Source: JBGOTP01 sp041476545 (GTDB lineage: Bacteria; Acidobacteriota; Vicinamibacteria; Vicinamibacterales; CAVVIG01). Taken from it: a stretch of 12,891 nucleotides of DNA. The translations under genes and the position numbers were made by a program. Positions 1-6,633 of this stretch are shown here, in pieces. The stretch covers positions 1 through 12,891 of the forward strand of contig JBGOTP010000125.1 in assembly GCA_041476545.1 (NCBI GenBank), read 5' to 3'. The notes under the pieces were generated by a model. That model was not told the origin of the DNA, ran no database searches, and saw only the letters and a program-made list of their open reading frames with translations. Position 1 is the stretch's first letter; each line of letters opens with the position of its first letter.

Positions 1-1
1 A

Positions 2-388
2 CCCTACACGCTGAATCGCCGGCGGGCGATAGAGGCGTTCACGCCGCTGCTGACCGACGAGCGGCTGGGACATGTCTGGTTCGTGCAGGCCGATTCAAAA
101 GACGTCGGCTACGTGGTGGTGACGCTGTGCCACAGCATGACCTACGGCGGCCTCAGTGCCATTGTGGACGACTTCTTTATTCAGTCGGCGTTTCGCGGCA
201 TGGGACTGGGCAAGGCGGCCATGGCAGATGTACGAACGTTCTGCGCCAGCTGCGGGGTCCGTGCCATCCACGTGGAGACGGGGCGTGGCAACGCAGCGGC
301 TCTGGCGGTCTATCGACATGCGGGTTTTGTGAACACGGATCTCATGCATCTGACGCTCGGCCTGGCCGACCCGACGCACGCGCCTTGA
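2..388 (+). CDS. GNAT-family N-acetyltransferase, 5' end missing
   Basis: The reading frame is open from the window edge and ends at TGA 386-388, so this is the C-terminal part of a longer protein. An internal GTG at 83 could initiate, but coding-like sequence continues upstream of it (it reads PYTLNRRRAIEAF), so I treat the gene as truncated by the window. The GNAT acetyl-CoA signature is visible: a hydrophobic strand (SAIVDDFFIQ), then RGMGLGKAAMADV, which matches the Q/R-x-x-G-x-G/A pyrophosphate-binding loop and helix. After that come a strand (AIHVETGRGN) and AALAVYRHAGF, the usual helix near the acceptor side ending in 'GF'. GNAT enzymes move an acetyl group from acetyl-CoA to an amine. 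The acceptor here (small molecule or protein N-terminus) cannot be told. The next gene is convergent, so there is no operon partner on this side. Confidence 0.85.
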   Translation, partial: PYTLNRRRAIEAFTPLLTDERLGHVWFVQADSKDVGYVVVTLCHSMTYGGLSAIVDDFFIQSAFRGMGLGKAAMADVRTFCASCGVRAIHVETGRGNAAALAVYRHAGFVNTDLMHLTLGLADPTHAP

Positions 389-423
389 ACGATTGAGAAG
401 AGCACGCCAACTTACTCTGGCCG

Positions 424-1170
424 TTAGCGCCGCCACCTTCCTCCCAGAAACTCCAAAGCCGTCTCCACAAATCGCGGCGCTGCATCGCCGAATACCGGGC
501 CATGCGCGCCGTTGGGCACGACCCAGAGGTGCGACCGCGGAATCGCCTGATGCATGTCCAGGGCGATCGACACCGGATAGAGCGGATCGCAATCGCCGAA
601 CACGATCAGCGTCTCGGCTGTAATCGTCGAGAGGTAGGGCGGCGTGAAATTCACATCGTCATAGCTGTCCGCGAAGCCGCGGACCATCGCGAACAGCTGC
701 TGGAGCTGCGGCTCGCCATGCTTGTGGCGCGCGCGCATGCGTGCCACTTCCGCGTCGCCCAACACGGCGGCCGAGAACTGCCTCATGAACAGACGGGCTT
801 GGGCCGGGAAGTAGTGTGGCGCGCTCACGACCACCATGGACTCAATGCAGGCAGGTTCCGCGGTGGCCATGTGCAGCAGCGTGATGCCGCCGCCGCTCAG
901 ACCAATCGCCTTGACCCTGGCGATAGTCAGATGACCGAGCAAGGCCCGGATATCGAGCGCGCATTGCCGAAAAGAGAACGTCCCTGACGGATTGGTGGAC
1001 GCGCCGTGACCGCGAAGATCGGGTGCGATGATGCGATAGCCGGCGGGCGGCTCCTTGAAGATGTGCCGCCAGTCCGCCCCCGATCCCATCGCCCCGTGCA
1101 GCCAGAGCAGCGGTTCTCCCTCGCCGATCTCTTCCCAGTACAATTCGATCCCGTTGACGTCGATCACCAT
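424..1170 (-). CDS. Alpha/beta-fold hydrolase
   Basis: A 248-residue protein, the usual length for a single-domain alpha/beta hydrolase, probably cytoplasmic because no signal peptide is seen. The fold landmarks are in order: the oxyanion-hole loop LHGAMGSG (about 24-31), DLRGHGAS (51-58), the nucleophile elbow GLSGGG with Ser92, the acid-bearing loop FGDCDPLYP (Asp195 likely, Asp193 possible) and the catalytic His223 in NGAHGPV. The family cleaves esters, lactones, epoxides or C-C bonds, and the sequence alone does not choose between them. The small cap (about 115-175) holds several His, Met and Arg residues. ATG at 1170 is preceded by GGAG with a 5-base spacer. The gene is divergent from the OsmC-family gene with only 41 bases between the starts, so they may share a control region. 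It is convergent with the GNAT gene. Confidence 0.9.
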   Translation of the reverse strand: MVIDVNGIELYWEEIGEGEPLLWLHGAMGSGADWRHIFKEPPAGYRIIAPDLRGHGASTNPSGTFSFRQCALDIRALLGHLTIARVKAIGLSGGGITLLHMATAEPACIESMVVVSAPHYFPAQARLFMRQFSAAVLGDAEVARMRARHKHGEPQLQQLFAMVRGFADSYDDVNFTPPYLSTITAETLIVFGDCDPLYPVSIALDMHQAIPRSHLWVVPNGAHGPVFGDAAPRFVETALEFLGGRWRR

Positions 1171-1211
1171 CGCGACTCCATAGTGATAAGGTAGCCGATC
1201 GGAGCAGATAC
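1171..1211. promoter_or_regulatory. Divergent intergenic control region
   Basis: These 41 bases separate two divergent start codons, and both ribosome-binding sites lie inside it: GGAG 7 bases before the ATG at 1212 and GGAG 5 bases before the ATG at 1170 on the other strand. The space is too short for two complete non-overlapping sigma-70 promoters, so the promoters must overlap each other or reach into the genes. No clear -35/-10 pair is visible. Confidence 0.35.
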
Positions 1212-1730
1212 ATGGCCAGCCAGGACGAAATCCGGACGATCCTCGAGCGCAACGCGAACGCCGTTTCTCTTCGACCGTCGCTTGGACAAGGCACCGCGAA
1301 GACCCGCGTCCGCCTCAAGCCGGGACTTGAATGCGAAATCGAAGAAGGCACCTGGAAGCTGACCGCCGGCATGAGCGAGAAGTCCGGCGGCACCAACGCC
1401 GGCCCAAACCCTGGCATCCTGGGCCGGGGGGCGCTCGGATCGTGTCTCGCGATCGGCTACGCGATGTGGGCCGCTCGGCTCGGAGTCCCGATCGAGTCGC
1501 TCGAAGTCGACGTCGAAGCCGACTACGACAGCCGAGGCGAACTCGGCGTCGCGGACGATGTGCCACCCGGATACGTCCAGGTGCGGTATGCCGTGACGGT
1601 CAAGAGCTCAGCGTCCGAGGAAGACGTTCGTCATATGCTCGACACGGCCGACAAGTACAGCCCGTACCGCGACGTGTATGCGCGGGCGCACGACGTGCGA
1701 CGCAGCGACACGCGAATCGTTCCGGCCTAG
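1212..1730 (+). CDS. OsmC-family protein lacking the second redox cysteine
   Basis: A 172-residue protein of the OsmC/Ohr fold. The central helix of the family is clear: GALGSCLAIGYAMWAARLG (about 73-91) with the conserved Cys78, followed by the strand IESLEVDVEADYDSRGELG (94-112). Classical OsmC and Ohr reduce organic hydroperoxides with two cysteines. The second normally lies near the C-terminus before a Pro-x motif. Here the matching position reads DKYSPYRDVY, with Ser150 where the resolving cysteine is expected. A two-cysteine peroxidase mechanism is therefore unlikely. The protein may act as a one-cysteine thiol enzyme or on another substrate. Such OsmC-like proteins occur beside catabolic genes, but the role is open. 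A good GGAG lies 7 bases before the ATG. The methyltransferase gene follows after 54 bases on the same strand. Confidence 0.85.
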   Translation: MASQDEIRTILERNANAVSLRPSLGQGTAKTRVRLKPGLECEIEEGTWKLTAGMSEKSGGTNAGPNPGILGRGALGSCLAIGYAMWAARLGVPIESLEVDVEADYDSRGELGVADDVPPGYVQVRYAVTVKSSASEEDVRHMLDTADKYSPYRDVYARAHDVRRSDTRIVPA

Positions 1731-1784
1731 CCTCAACGACGAAGCTGTCGGCTGCGCCAGCGCGAGTGGGCTTCGGAGAATAAA

Positions 1785-2609
1785 ATGGACGCGCGGCTTC
1801 AACGCAGGGTGCAGCGATACGGGTGGGACAAGGCGGCTACCGCGTACGAACGCTACTGGGCCGACCAGCTGGCTCCGGCGCAACAGCGCCTGTTGACGCT
1901 CGCCGAACTGCGTCCCGGCGAGCACGTACTCGATGTGGCGTGCGGCACGGGCCTCGTCACCTTCCCCGCCGCTGAAGCCGTCGGGCCGACCGGATCGGTG
2001 GTCGCCACCGATTTGTCCGAGGCGATGGTCGCGCAGGTGGCGAGCGCGGCGGCCGAACGCGGTCTGCGGCACGTCACCGCCGCACGCATGGACGCCGAAT
2101 CGCTGGAATTCGCGGATGGTTCATTCGATGTCGTGCTGTGCGCGCTGGGCCTCATGTACGTGCCGGATCCATCCGCGGCATTGCGAGAGATGCATCGCGT
2201 GCTCCGCCCCGGCGGGCGCGCGGTCGCAGCCGTCTGGGGCGCTCGCAACAAGTGCGGCTGGGCGGAGATCTTTCCGATTGTCGACCGGCGCGTGGCCTCC
2301 GAGGTGTGTCCGATGTTCTTTCAACTCGGAACAGGCGACGCGCTCCGCCATCTGATGGAGCACGCGGACTTCACGGCCATCACCGCGGACCGTCTGTCCA
2401 CGGTCCTGCACTATGGTTCTGGCGACGAGGCCTGCGGAGCCGCGTTTGTGGGCGGACCGGTTGCGCTGGCGTATTCGCGCTTCGACGGTCCGACGCAAGA
2501 CACCGTGCACGGCGAGTATCTGCAATCCATCTCGCACTGGCGCTATGGCACCGGCTTCGATGTTCCCGGCGAATTCGTCGTCTCGCGCGGCGTCCGTCCG
2601 CCCATGTAA
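1785..2609 (+). CDS. Class I SAM-dependent methyltransferase (UbiE/COQ5-like)
   Basis: A 274-residue cytoplasmic protein with a Rossmann-type methyltransferase domain. Motif I is HVLDVACGTG (47-56). The strand VVATDLSEAMV with acidic Asp76 would hold the ribose hydroxyls of SAM. RMDAESLEFADGSFDVVLC (101-119) covers the adenine-binding acid and motif IV, and HRVLRPGGR (137-145) is the classic post-motif III loop. The pattern is that of the Methyltransf_11/UbiE group, which methylates small molecules such as quinones or phenolic intermediates. The acceptor-binding C-terminal half (about 155-274) gives no recognisable substrate signature. The ATG at 1785 has GGAG (1775-1778) 6 bases upstream, which decides this start. 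It is probably co-transcribed with the OsmC-family gene. It converges with the aldolase gene across 25 bases. Confidence 0.88.
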   Translation: MDARLQRRVQRYGWDKAATAYERYWADQLAPAQQRLLTLAELRPGEHVLDVACGTGLVTFPAAEAVGPTGSVVATDLSEAMVAQVASAAAERGLRHVTAARMDAESLEFADGSFDVVLCALGLMYVPDPSAALREMHRVLRPGGRAVAAVWGARNKCGWAEIFPIVDRRVASEVCPMFFQLGTGDALRHLMEHADFTAITADRLSTVLHYGSGDEACGAAFVGGPVALAYSRFDGPTQDTVHGEYLQSISHWRYGTGFDVPGEFVVSRGVRPPM

Positions 2610-2616
2610 ATCTGGG

Positions 2617-2637
2617 TGATCCTTCGCGAAGCGATCA
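2617..2637. terminator. Palindromic hairpin between convergent genes
   Basis: A perfect 10-base palindrome CTTCGCGAAG (2622-2631) is extended outward by TGATC (2617-2621) and GATCA (2633-2637), with one unpaired C at 2632. It sits right after the stop of the methyltransferase gene and contains the stop codon of the convergent aldolase gene. A stem here could end transcription from both sides. No T-run follows on either strand, so it is not a classic intrinsic terminator and the call is tentative. Confidence 0.35.
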
Positions 2638-3600
2638 TCGACCGCCGCGGCCCGGGTTCGCGGCCGGAGCGGGCGCTGCACCACGCGCTGGCGGCCGATA
2701 GCCGTCGAACGCGGACCCGGTATAGAACATCCTGAAGTCCGCACCGTCGGGACGTCCCTGCGGTCCTGGCGCCGCGAACGCCGCGGTCGTTGCACCGAGA
2801 AATTTTCCGGCTCTCAGCGTCGCGTCGTGGATCTTCGTGAACATCGCGTGATACTCGGGATCGGTCGGCGGCAACCCCGAGAAGTTGCTCAGGTCGGTGT
2901 TCGCGCCCATCACCACGTCGATGCCGGGCAGCCTCGCAATCTCGACGGCGTTCGCCACGCCCACCGGCGTTTCGATCATCGCGACGATGAGGATGTTGTC
3001 GTTGGCGGTCTGACGGTAGTTGACGCCGTTGGCGCCCCAGATCGTCGTGGCCTGACCGCCGCCCTGGCTCCGGCGACCCTCCGGTGGAAACTTCGAGTAC
3101 CGCACGGTCGCGAGCGCCTTCTCCACCGTGTCCACGGTCGGCATGACGATGCCGAGGGCGCCAATGTCGGTGGCCTTCTGCATCGTGCTCTCCAGTTCGT
3201 CGGCGACGCGGATCATCGGAATCCCGACTCGAGGACAGGCCGCAATCATGGCTTCGACATCCGCAAACGACATCGTGCTGTGCTGCATTTCGAACCAGAC
3301 GAAGTCGTAGTGCGGCGCCACCTGACAGTACAGCTCCGGATCGCGGCGCGAGATGACGGTGCTGAAGATCTGCTTGCCGTCGAGGAGCTTCTGCTTCGCG
3401 GTGTTGTAGAGCGGCCGGTTGCCGAGACTGGCGCGAACGGCCCACCCCTGGGGTTGCTGCGCGGGCTGTGTGGCCTGCGGAGACTGTTGAGATTGTCGGG
3501 CCTGTGGCCAGACAACAAAGAGGGAGAGCGTCGCACCGAACGCGAGCGCCGCGGTCGTCGTCGCTACCGCCAGTCCAGGGCTACGCATAGGTCTACGCAT
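2635..3600 (-). CDS. Exported HpcH/HpaI-family aldolase (citrate lyase superfamily)
   Basis: About 321 residues. HpcH/HpaI enzymes are class II (metal-dependent) aldolases that cleave 2-oxo-4-hydroxy acids to pyruvate or oxaloacetate plus an aldehyde. Numbering from the ATG at 3600, the family landmarks are DFVWFEMQHSTM with the catalytic-type His107, PMIRV with the substrate-binding Arg131, GALGIVMPTVDT (147-158), AMIETPVGVANA with metal ligand Glu210, and GANTDLSNFSG with Asp236. The motif before His107 is E-M-Q-H rather than the common D-x-E-H. Unlike the usual cytoplasmic enzymes, it begins with an Arg-rich start, a roughly 22-residue hydrophobic stretch and a Gln/Pro-rich linker (to about 52), so it is probably periplasmic or anchored to the membrane. 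The C-terminus is a Pro/Ala/Gly/Arg tail. GTG 3603 lies just before the ATG, but AGGAG at 3609-3613 is 8 bases from the ATG, which favours 3600. Confidence 0.85.
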   Translation of the reverse strand: MRRPMRSPGLAVATTTAALAFGATLSLFVVWPQARQSQQSPQATQPAQQPQGWAVRASLGNRPLYNTAKQKLLDGKQIFSTVISRRDPELYCQVAPHYDFVWFEMQHSTMSFADVEAMIAACPRVGIPMIRVADELESTMQKATDIGALGIVMPTVDTVEKALATVRYSKFPPEGRRSQGGGQATTIWGANGVNYRQTANDNILIVAMIETPVGVANAVEIARLPGIDVVMGANTDLSNFSGLPPTDPEYHAMFTKIHDATLRAGKFLGATTAAFAAPGPQGRPDGADFRMFYTGSAFDGYRPPARGAAPAPAANPGRGGR

Positions 3601-3608
3601 CACGCGAA

Positions 3609-3613
3609 CTCCT
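3609..3613 (-). promoter_or_regulatory. Ribosome-binding site of the aldolase gene
   Basis: AGGAG on the minus strand, 8 bases before ATG 3600 and 5 bases before GTG 3603. The spacing favours the ATG. Confidence 0.6.
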
Positions 3614-3630
3614 ATTCAATCCTCATCCTG

Positions 3631-3701
3631 GCCGACAGCTGACAGCTCTCGGCTTTCAGTCCGTCCGCGTTGCTGAGAGCTGAGAGCCGACAGCCAAAAG
3701 C
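3631..3701. repeat. Intergenic inverted repeat with heptad-like units, copy A
   Basis: This lies between the M28-like and aldolase genes. Two arms (about 3641-3659 and 3673-3691) are mostly inverted copies, 15 of 19 bases, separated by a 13-base loop. Each arm is built of 7-base units of the type TGACAGC / TGAGAGC / CGACAGC. On the minus strand, the segment from 3671 down to 3631 reads AACGCGGACGGACTGAAAGC and onward, and aligns with copy B at 5351-5390 at 30 of 40 bases with one gap. RNA of this segment could fold into a hairpin. It may be a dispersed repeat of this genome. Confidence 0.7.
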
Positions 3702-3717
3702 TCTCTGGACACCGTAA

Positions 3718-5337
3718 CTACCGCGTCGGCGCGGCTGTTGCCGCCGTCGACATCAACTGCTGACGATCGAGCGTGTTCACTTCATCGATGATCCGGGCGT
3801 AGGCGCGCGCGATCTCTTCGAGGCCAGACGAGGGCACCCACTCCGGCGTGTCCTGCTCGGTGTGCTTGATCTCCGGAGAGGTGATTACCTGCATGGTCGG
3901 CACGTCGCGCGCGAGTGATCCCATTTCGCCTGACGCACCCGGATCCATGTCGGCGGTCACACCCACGTTGAATCGTGAGAATGAGCCGAGCGCGATGTCC
4001 ATCAGGCTCTTGCTGCCCCACACCCACCACCGCATCGGTGAGACGGCGGTGGTCATGCGCAGCTGGTTGCCCCAGTACTTGGATCGGACGGCGGCGACAT
4101 GTTCGAGATTGATGGCGAGCGCCGTCCTGGCGAGCGCGGTGTCACGATTGTCGTGGAACCATCCGGCGCCGGGACCACCGTGGTGACCGGCGGAGCCGAC
4201 AAACCGGATGCTCCGTCGGCGTTCGGCCTGCGGTACTTTTGAGAAATGTTCGAGCAGGCCCATCATCACCGCGAGGCCGGATCCATTGTCGAGCGCGGCT
4301 TGGAAGTATCCGTCCATGTGGGCAAAAATCGTGATGTCCTCGTCGGTCGTCCCTGGCAGCGTGCCGAGGACGCTCGCCGTCTTCAACCCCGCGCGCATCT
4401 CGCTCGTCAGGCGAAGTTTCGCCTTCACCGATTGCCCCTGACCGATCAGCTCTCGCAGGACTTTTCCGTCCTCGAAGCCAACGTTGAATCCGCCACGACC
4501 GCCACCGAGGCTCACCCAGGTGGCAAAGTTGTCCGAGATGCCGAAGATCAGGCCGACGGCCGCCGCCCCTTTGTCGAACGCCCGCGCGACGACGCCGTCG
4601 ACACCCGCCGAGTCGCGGATGTCGCCCGGCAGAAGAATGTTCTGAATGAGGACTGCCTTGCCTCTGACATCGCGACCGGCAAAGTCAGCGGCCGTGCCGG
4701 TGCCGCCCCAGACAAGATCCCACTCGGTCCCTTCAGGAGGCGTCGACGGCGTGCCCTGCGCCGGCCTCGCTGATTTCACCGCGATGGTCTTCCCGCCACT
4801 CGTGAACGTCAGCTCCCAGGCCTTCGGCGTCCACTGCGGCGCGAGGTCGAAGGAGATCCGGTGGACGTCTTTCAGATTGTTCCTGCGGAAGTAGTTCTCG
4901 ACCCAGCTTTCCGTGGCCTCGTGACCGCCAGTGCCGGCGTTGCGGCCCCAGAACACATTGCCGCTGTCACGATCCTTGAGGGAGATCGCGTCGACCTCCA
5001 TGAGAAACTGCTTCAACCGCTTGCCGTCGATGTCGCCGTACCGGCGGTCGTCGGCGGCGAGGGCGGGCGCAGGCAGCATCGCCGAGTCGCGCACTTTCCC
5101 GGCCGCGTCGAGCAGGGGCTGGCCAAGCGGATTCGGTGCGGCGGCGCCACGCGCCCGGCCGCCCGCGGCCGCGCCGCGCCCCTGGCCTCCGACCGCAGTG
5201 GCCGCGCCACGACCTCCTGCTCCGGCCGCCGGACCTTGCTGCGCGTACGTCGCCAGGCCGGCCGCGAGAACAACAGCGGCGAGCACGGCCAGGAGCCGAT
5301 GCGATGTGCGCCTTCGGGCACTGCTCACGCGAATCAT
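3718..5337 (-). CDS. Exported M28-like metallopeptidase with a PA-type insert and altered active site
   Basis: A 539-residue protein with an Arg-rich N-terminus, a hydrophobic core and a likely signal cleavage near ATYA|QQ (about 32). A low-complexity Gly/Ala/Arg region (about 37-67) follows. Residues about 190-320 resemble a protease-associated insert (RGKAVLIQN, GAAAVGLIFG). The M28 aminopeptidase core is recognisable from FAHMDGYFQAALDNGSG, giving metal-ligand positions His340 and Asp350, and from EIKHTEQDTP with His492. In M28 enzymes the next motif carries the catalytic Glu-Glu pair and a later Asp ligand. Here these places read GSAGHHGGPGAGWF (His385-His386) and INLEHVAA (Glu412). Catalytic activity is therefore doubtful or altered. 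AGGAG stands 7 bases before ATG 5337. The gene is in a minus-strand run with the aldolase gene and the small hypothetical gene, and repeats lie on both sides of it. Confidence 0.82.
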   Translation of the reverse strand: MIRVSSARRRTSHRLLAVLAAVVLAAGLATYAQQGPAAGAGGRGAATAVGGQGRGAAAGGRARGAAAPNPLGQPLLDAAGKVRDSAMLPAPALAADDRRYGDIDGKRLKQFLMEVDAISLKDRDSGNVFWGRNAGTGGHEATESWVENYFRRNNLKDVHRISFDLAPQWTPKAWELTFTSGGKTIAVKSARPAQGTPSTPPEGTEWDLVWGGTGTAADFAGRDVRGKAVLIQNILLPGDIRDSAGVDGVVARAFDKGAAAVGLIFGISDNFATWVSLGGGRGGFNVGFEDGKVLRELIGQGQSVKAKLRLTSEMRAGLKTASVLGTLPGTTDEDITIFAHMDGYFQAALDNGSGLAVMMGLLEHFSKVPQAERRRSIRFVGSAGHHGGPGAGWFHDNRDTALARTALAINLEHVAAVRSKYWGNQLRMTTAVSPMRWWVWGSKSLMDIALGSFSRFNVGVTADMDPGASGEMGSLARDVPTMQVITSPEIKHTEQDTPEWVPSSGLEEIARAYARIIDEVNTLDRQQLMSTAATAAPTR

Positions 5338-5350
5338 GTATTGACTCCTT

Positions 5351-5392
5351 ACTCTCAGCTCTCAGCTGTCGGCGCTCAGCCTTCCGCGTTCC
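5351..5392. repeat. Intergenic heptad-type repeat, copy B
   Basis: The minus strand from 5390 reads AACGCGGAAGGCTGAGCGCC and then two AGCTGAG-type heptads. It matches copy A (3631-3671) in the same orientation. It begins inside the last codons of the hypothetical gene, whose stop (5376-5378) lies within it, and ends next to the ribosome-binding site of the M28-like gene. It therefore fills the gap between the two genes. Confidence 0.65.
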
Positions 5393-5702
5393 CCGAGCGT
5401 ATCCGTTCAATCTTCGCGTCACGCGCGGAATTGAGTCGCTCGCACGTGCGCCGGTACTCCTGCTGAAAGGCGGCGCGCGCGTCGGGCTCGCGGATGCCTG
5501 CGAGGGCCGATGCGTGCATCACGTCTTCCTGAGCGAGTTGCGCACCGTAGTAACTGCGGACCTCGGCGATCGCCGCCTTCTGTTCGTCCGTGAGCGGGCG
5601 GTGCTCGACCTTGTCCTGGATGTCTCTCTGGCGCAGACGCTCCATCGCAATCTCAACGGCGGACTTTGGTGCCTGTGGTCCCTGTGGGTTCTGGTCAGAC
5701 AT
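5376..5702 (-). CDS. Small charged hypothetical protein, helical
   Basis: A 108-residue protein that I do not recognise. After a short Gln/Pro-rich start (MSDQNPQGPQAPK), the rest is strongly charged and predicted helical by eye. It has runs such as EIAMERLRQRDIQDKVEHR, LTDEQKAAIAEVRSYYGAQLA and FQQEYRRTCERLNSARDAK, which could form a helical hairpin or coiled coil. There is one cysteine and no signal peptide or membrane segment, so it is probably cytoplasmic. The frame is open further upstream to 5831, but that extension would run into the start of the divergent cytochrome gene and looks non-coding, so ATG 5702 is chosen although no strong ribosome-binding site precedes it. The last residues (GNAEG) and the stop are encoded by repeat copy B, so the C-terminus may have been set by repeat insertion. 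The M28-like gene starts 38 bases downstream. Confidence 0.7.
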   Translation of the reverse strand: MSDQNPQGPQAPKSAVEIAMERLRQRDIQDKVEHRPLTDEQKAAIAEVRSYYGAQLAQEDVMHASALAGIREPDARAAFQQEYRRTCERLNSARDAKIERIRSGNAEG

Positions 5703-5778
5703 GTCGCCAACATTATTACGCCGAACGAGGCCGGGGCGCGTATGATCTGGCCCATTCAAAACTGTCGGGGTGCTTGGC
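5703..5778. promoter_or_regulatory. Divergent promoter region with a -10-like TATGAT
   Basis: These 76 bases separate the divergent hypothetical gene and the first cytochrome-PQQ dehydrogenase module. TATGAT at 5741-5746 (plus strand) differs from the sigma-70 -10 consensus at one base and lies 32 bases before ATG 5779. No convincing -35 box is found at 16-19 bases upstream. It is the most likely place for the promoter of the plus-strand module, but the evidence is weak. Confidence 0.25.
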
Positions 5779-6633
5779 ATGCAACGATCACACGTCCTCG
5801 GATGTTCCGCCCTCCTGGCCGCCGTCACCACCGTGATTGCCGGAGGCGGCAGAACCGTCGCGGCCCAGCACGAGCCGACGGCCGCCGATATTCAGAATGG
5901 TCAGCGGCTCTTTCAGGACAACTGCGTCGGTTGCCACGGTCCGGAAGGCGACCTCATCGCGGGTGTCGCGCTCAAGAGCGGCCGGTTCCGGCGGGCAGCC
6001 TCGGACGCGGAGGTCGCCAGCATCATCATCAAAGGCATCCCGTCGACCGGTATGCCGCCCAATCCCTTCACAGAGGACCAGGCCTCCACGATCGTCGCCT
6101 ACCTGCGATCGTCGTCTCCAGGTGCTCCGGTGGGCAACGGCACGACCGCTGCCCCTGCCGTGCGCAGCCTCGGATCCCCCATTACCGGCAATACGATTGC
6201 GGGCCAGGCGATCGTCGAGGGCAAGGGCAAGTGTCTAAGCTGCCACCAGGTCAACGGCGTTGGCTCGCGCCTCGGTCCGGACCTGAGCGACGTCGGAACC
6301 CGCGCGCTTCGCCCTCCCGCAAGCGGAGGTGTCGAACTCGAGCGCTCTCTCGTTGAACCCGACGCGGTGGTGGCGGCCTCCAACAGATACGTGCGTGTCG
6401 TGACCTCGGACAACAAGACCCTGACCGGACGACTGCTCAACCACGACAGGGTGAGCGTGCTGTTCCTGGACACGAATGAACGGCTCGTGTCGCTCCAGAA
6501 AGCGAGCCTGCGCGAATTCACGATCGTCGAGAAGTCGGCGATGCCGTCGTACGCCACGACCCTGACCGTCCAGGAACGCGCGGACGTCGTGAGCTATCTG
6601 GCCACACTGAAGATTCGGAGTCAGCCGCAATGA
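5779..6633 (+). CDS. Exported di-heme cytochrome c, partner of PQQ dehydrogenase
   Basis: 284 residues from ATG 5779, which has GGGGTG 6 bases upstream (a GTG at 5770 is an alternative). The signal peptide ends near VAA|QHE. The first cytochrome c domain has heme motif CVGCH (49-53) and likely axial Met92 (STGMPPNPF). The second has CLSCH (152-156) and likely axial Met255 (SAMPSY). This second part follows the pattern of the Pirellula/Verrucomicrobium-type heme-binding domain (TIGR02603-like): C-x-x-C-H, then G-x-x-x-GPDLSDVG, a Leu/Pro block, VRVVTSDNKTLTGRLL, an acidic strand, then SAMPSY and ERADVVSYLATL. Its stop overlaps the start of the PQQ dehydrogenase gene (ATGA), so translation is probably coupled. 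The inferred job is to accept electrons from that enzyme in the periplasm. The same gene order is repeated at the right end of the window. Confidence 0.9.
   Translation: MQRSHVLGCSALLAAVTTVIAGGGRTVAAQHEPTAADIQNGQRLFQDNCVGCHGPEGDLIAGVALKSGRFRRAASDAEVASIIIKGIPSTGMPPNPFTEDQASTIVAYLRSSSPGAPVGNGTTAAPAVRSLGSPITGNTIAGQAIVEGKGKCLSCHQVNGVGSRLGPDLSDVGTRALRPPASGGVELERSLVEPDAVVAASNRYVRVVTSDNKTLTGRLLNHDRVSVLFLDTNERLVSLQKASLREFTIVEKSAMPSYATTLTVQERADVVSYLATLKIRSQPQ

Noticed and set aside
2827..3642. A 271-codon plus-strand frame opposite the aldolase gene, and a 300-codon minus-strand frame at 2543-3445
   Set aside because: Both are shadows of the aldolase frame, with His/Arg-rich composition and no family features.
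3631..3701. Short-unit repeats considered as a CRISPR array
   Set aside because: The units are 7 bases without unique spacers, there are only two loci, and no cas genes are nearby.
5136..6356. A 406-codon open frame on the plus strand across the M28-like start, repeat and cytochrome gene
   Set aside because: It is very rich in Arg and Pro, has no domain signature, and runs opposite or out of frame to well-supported genes; a by-product of high GC.
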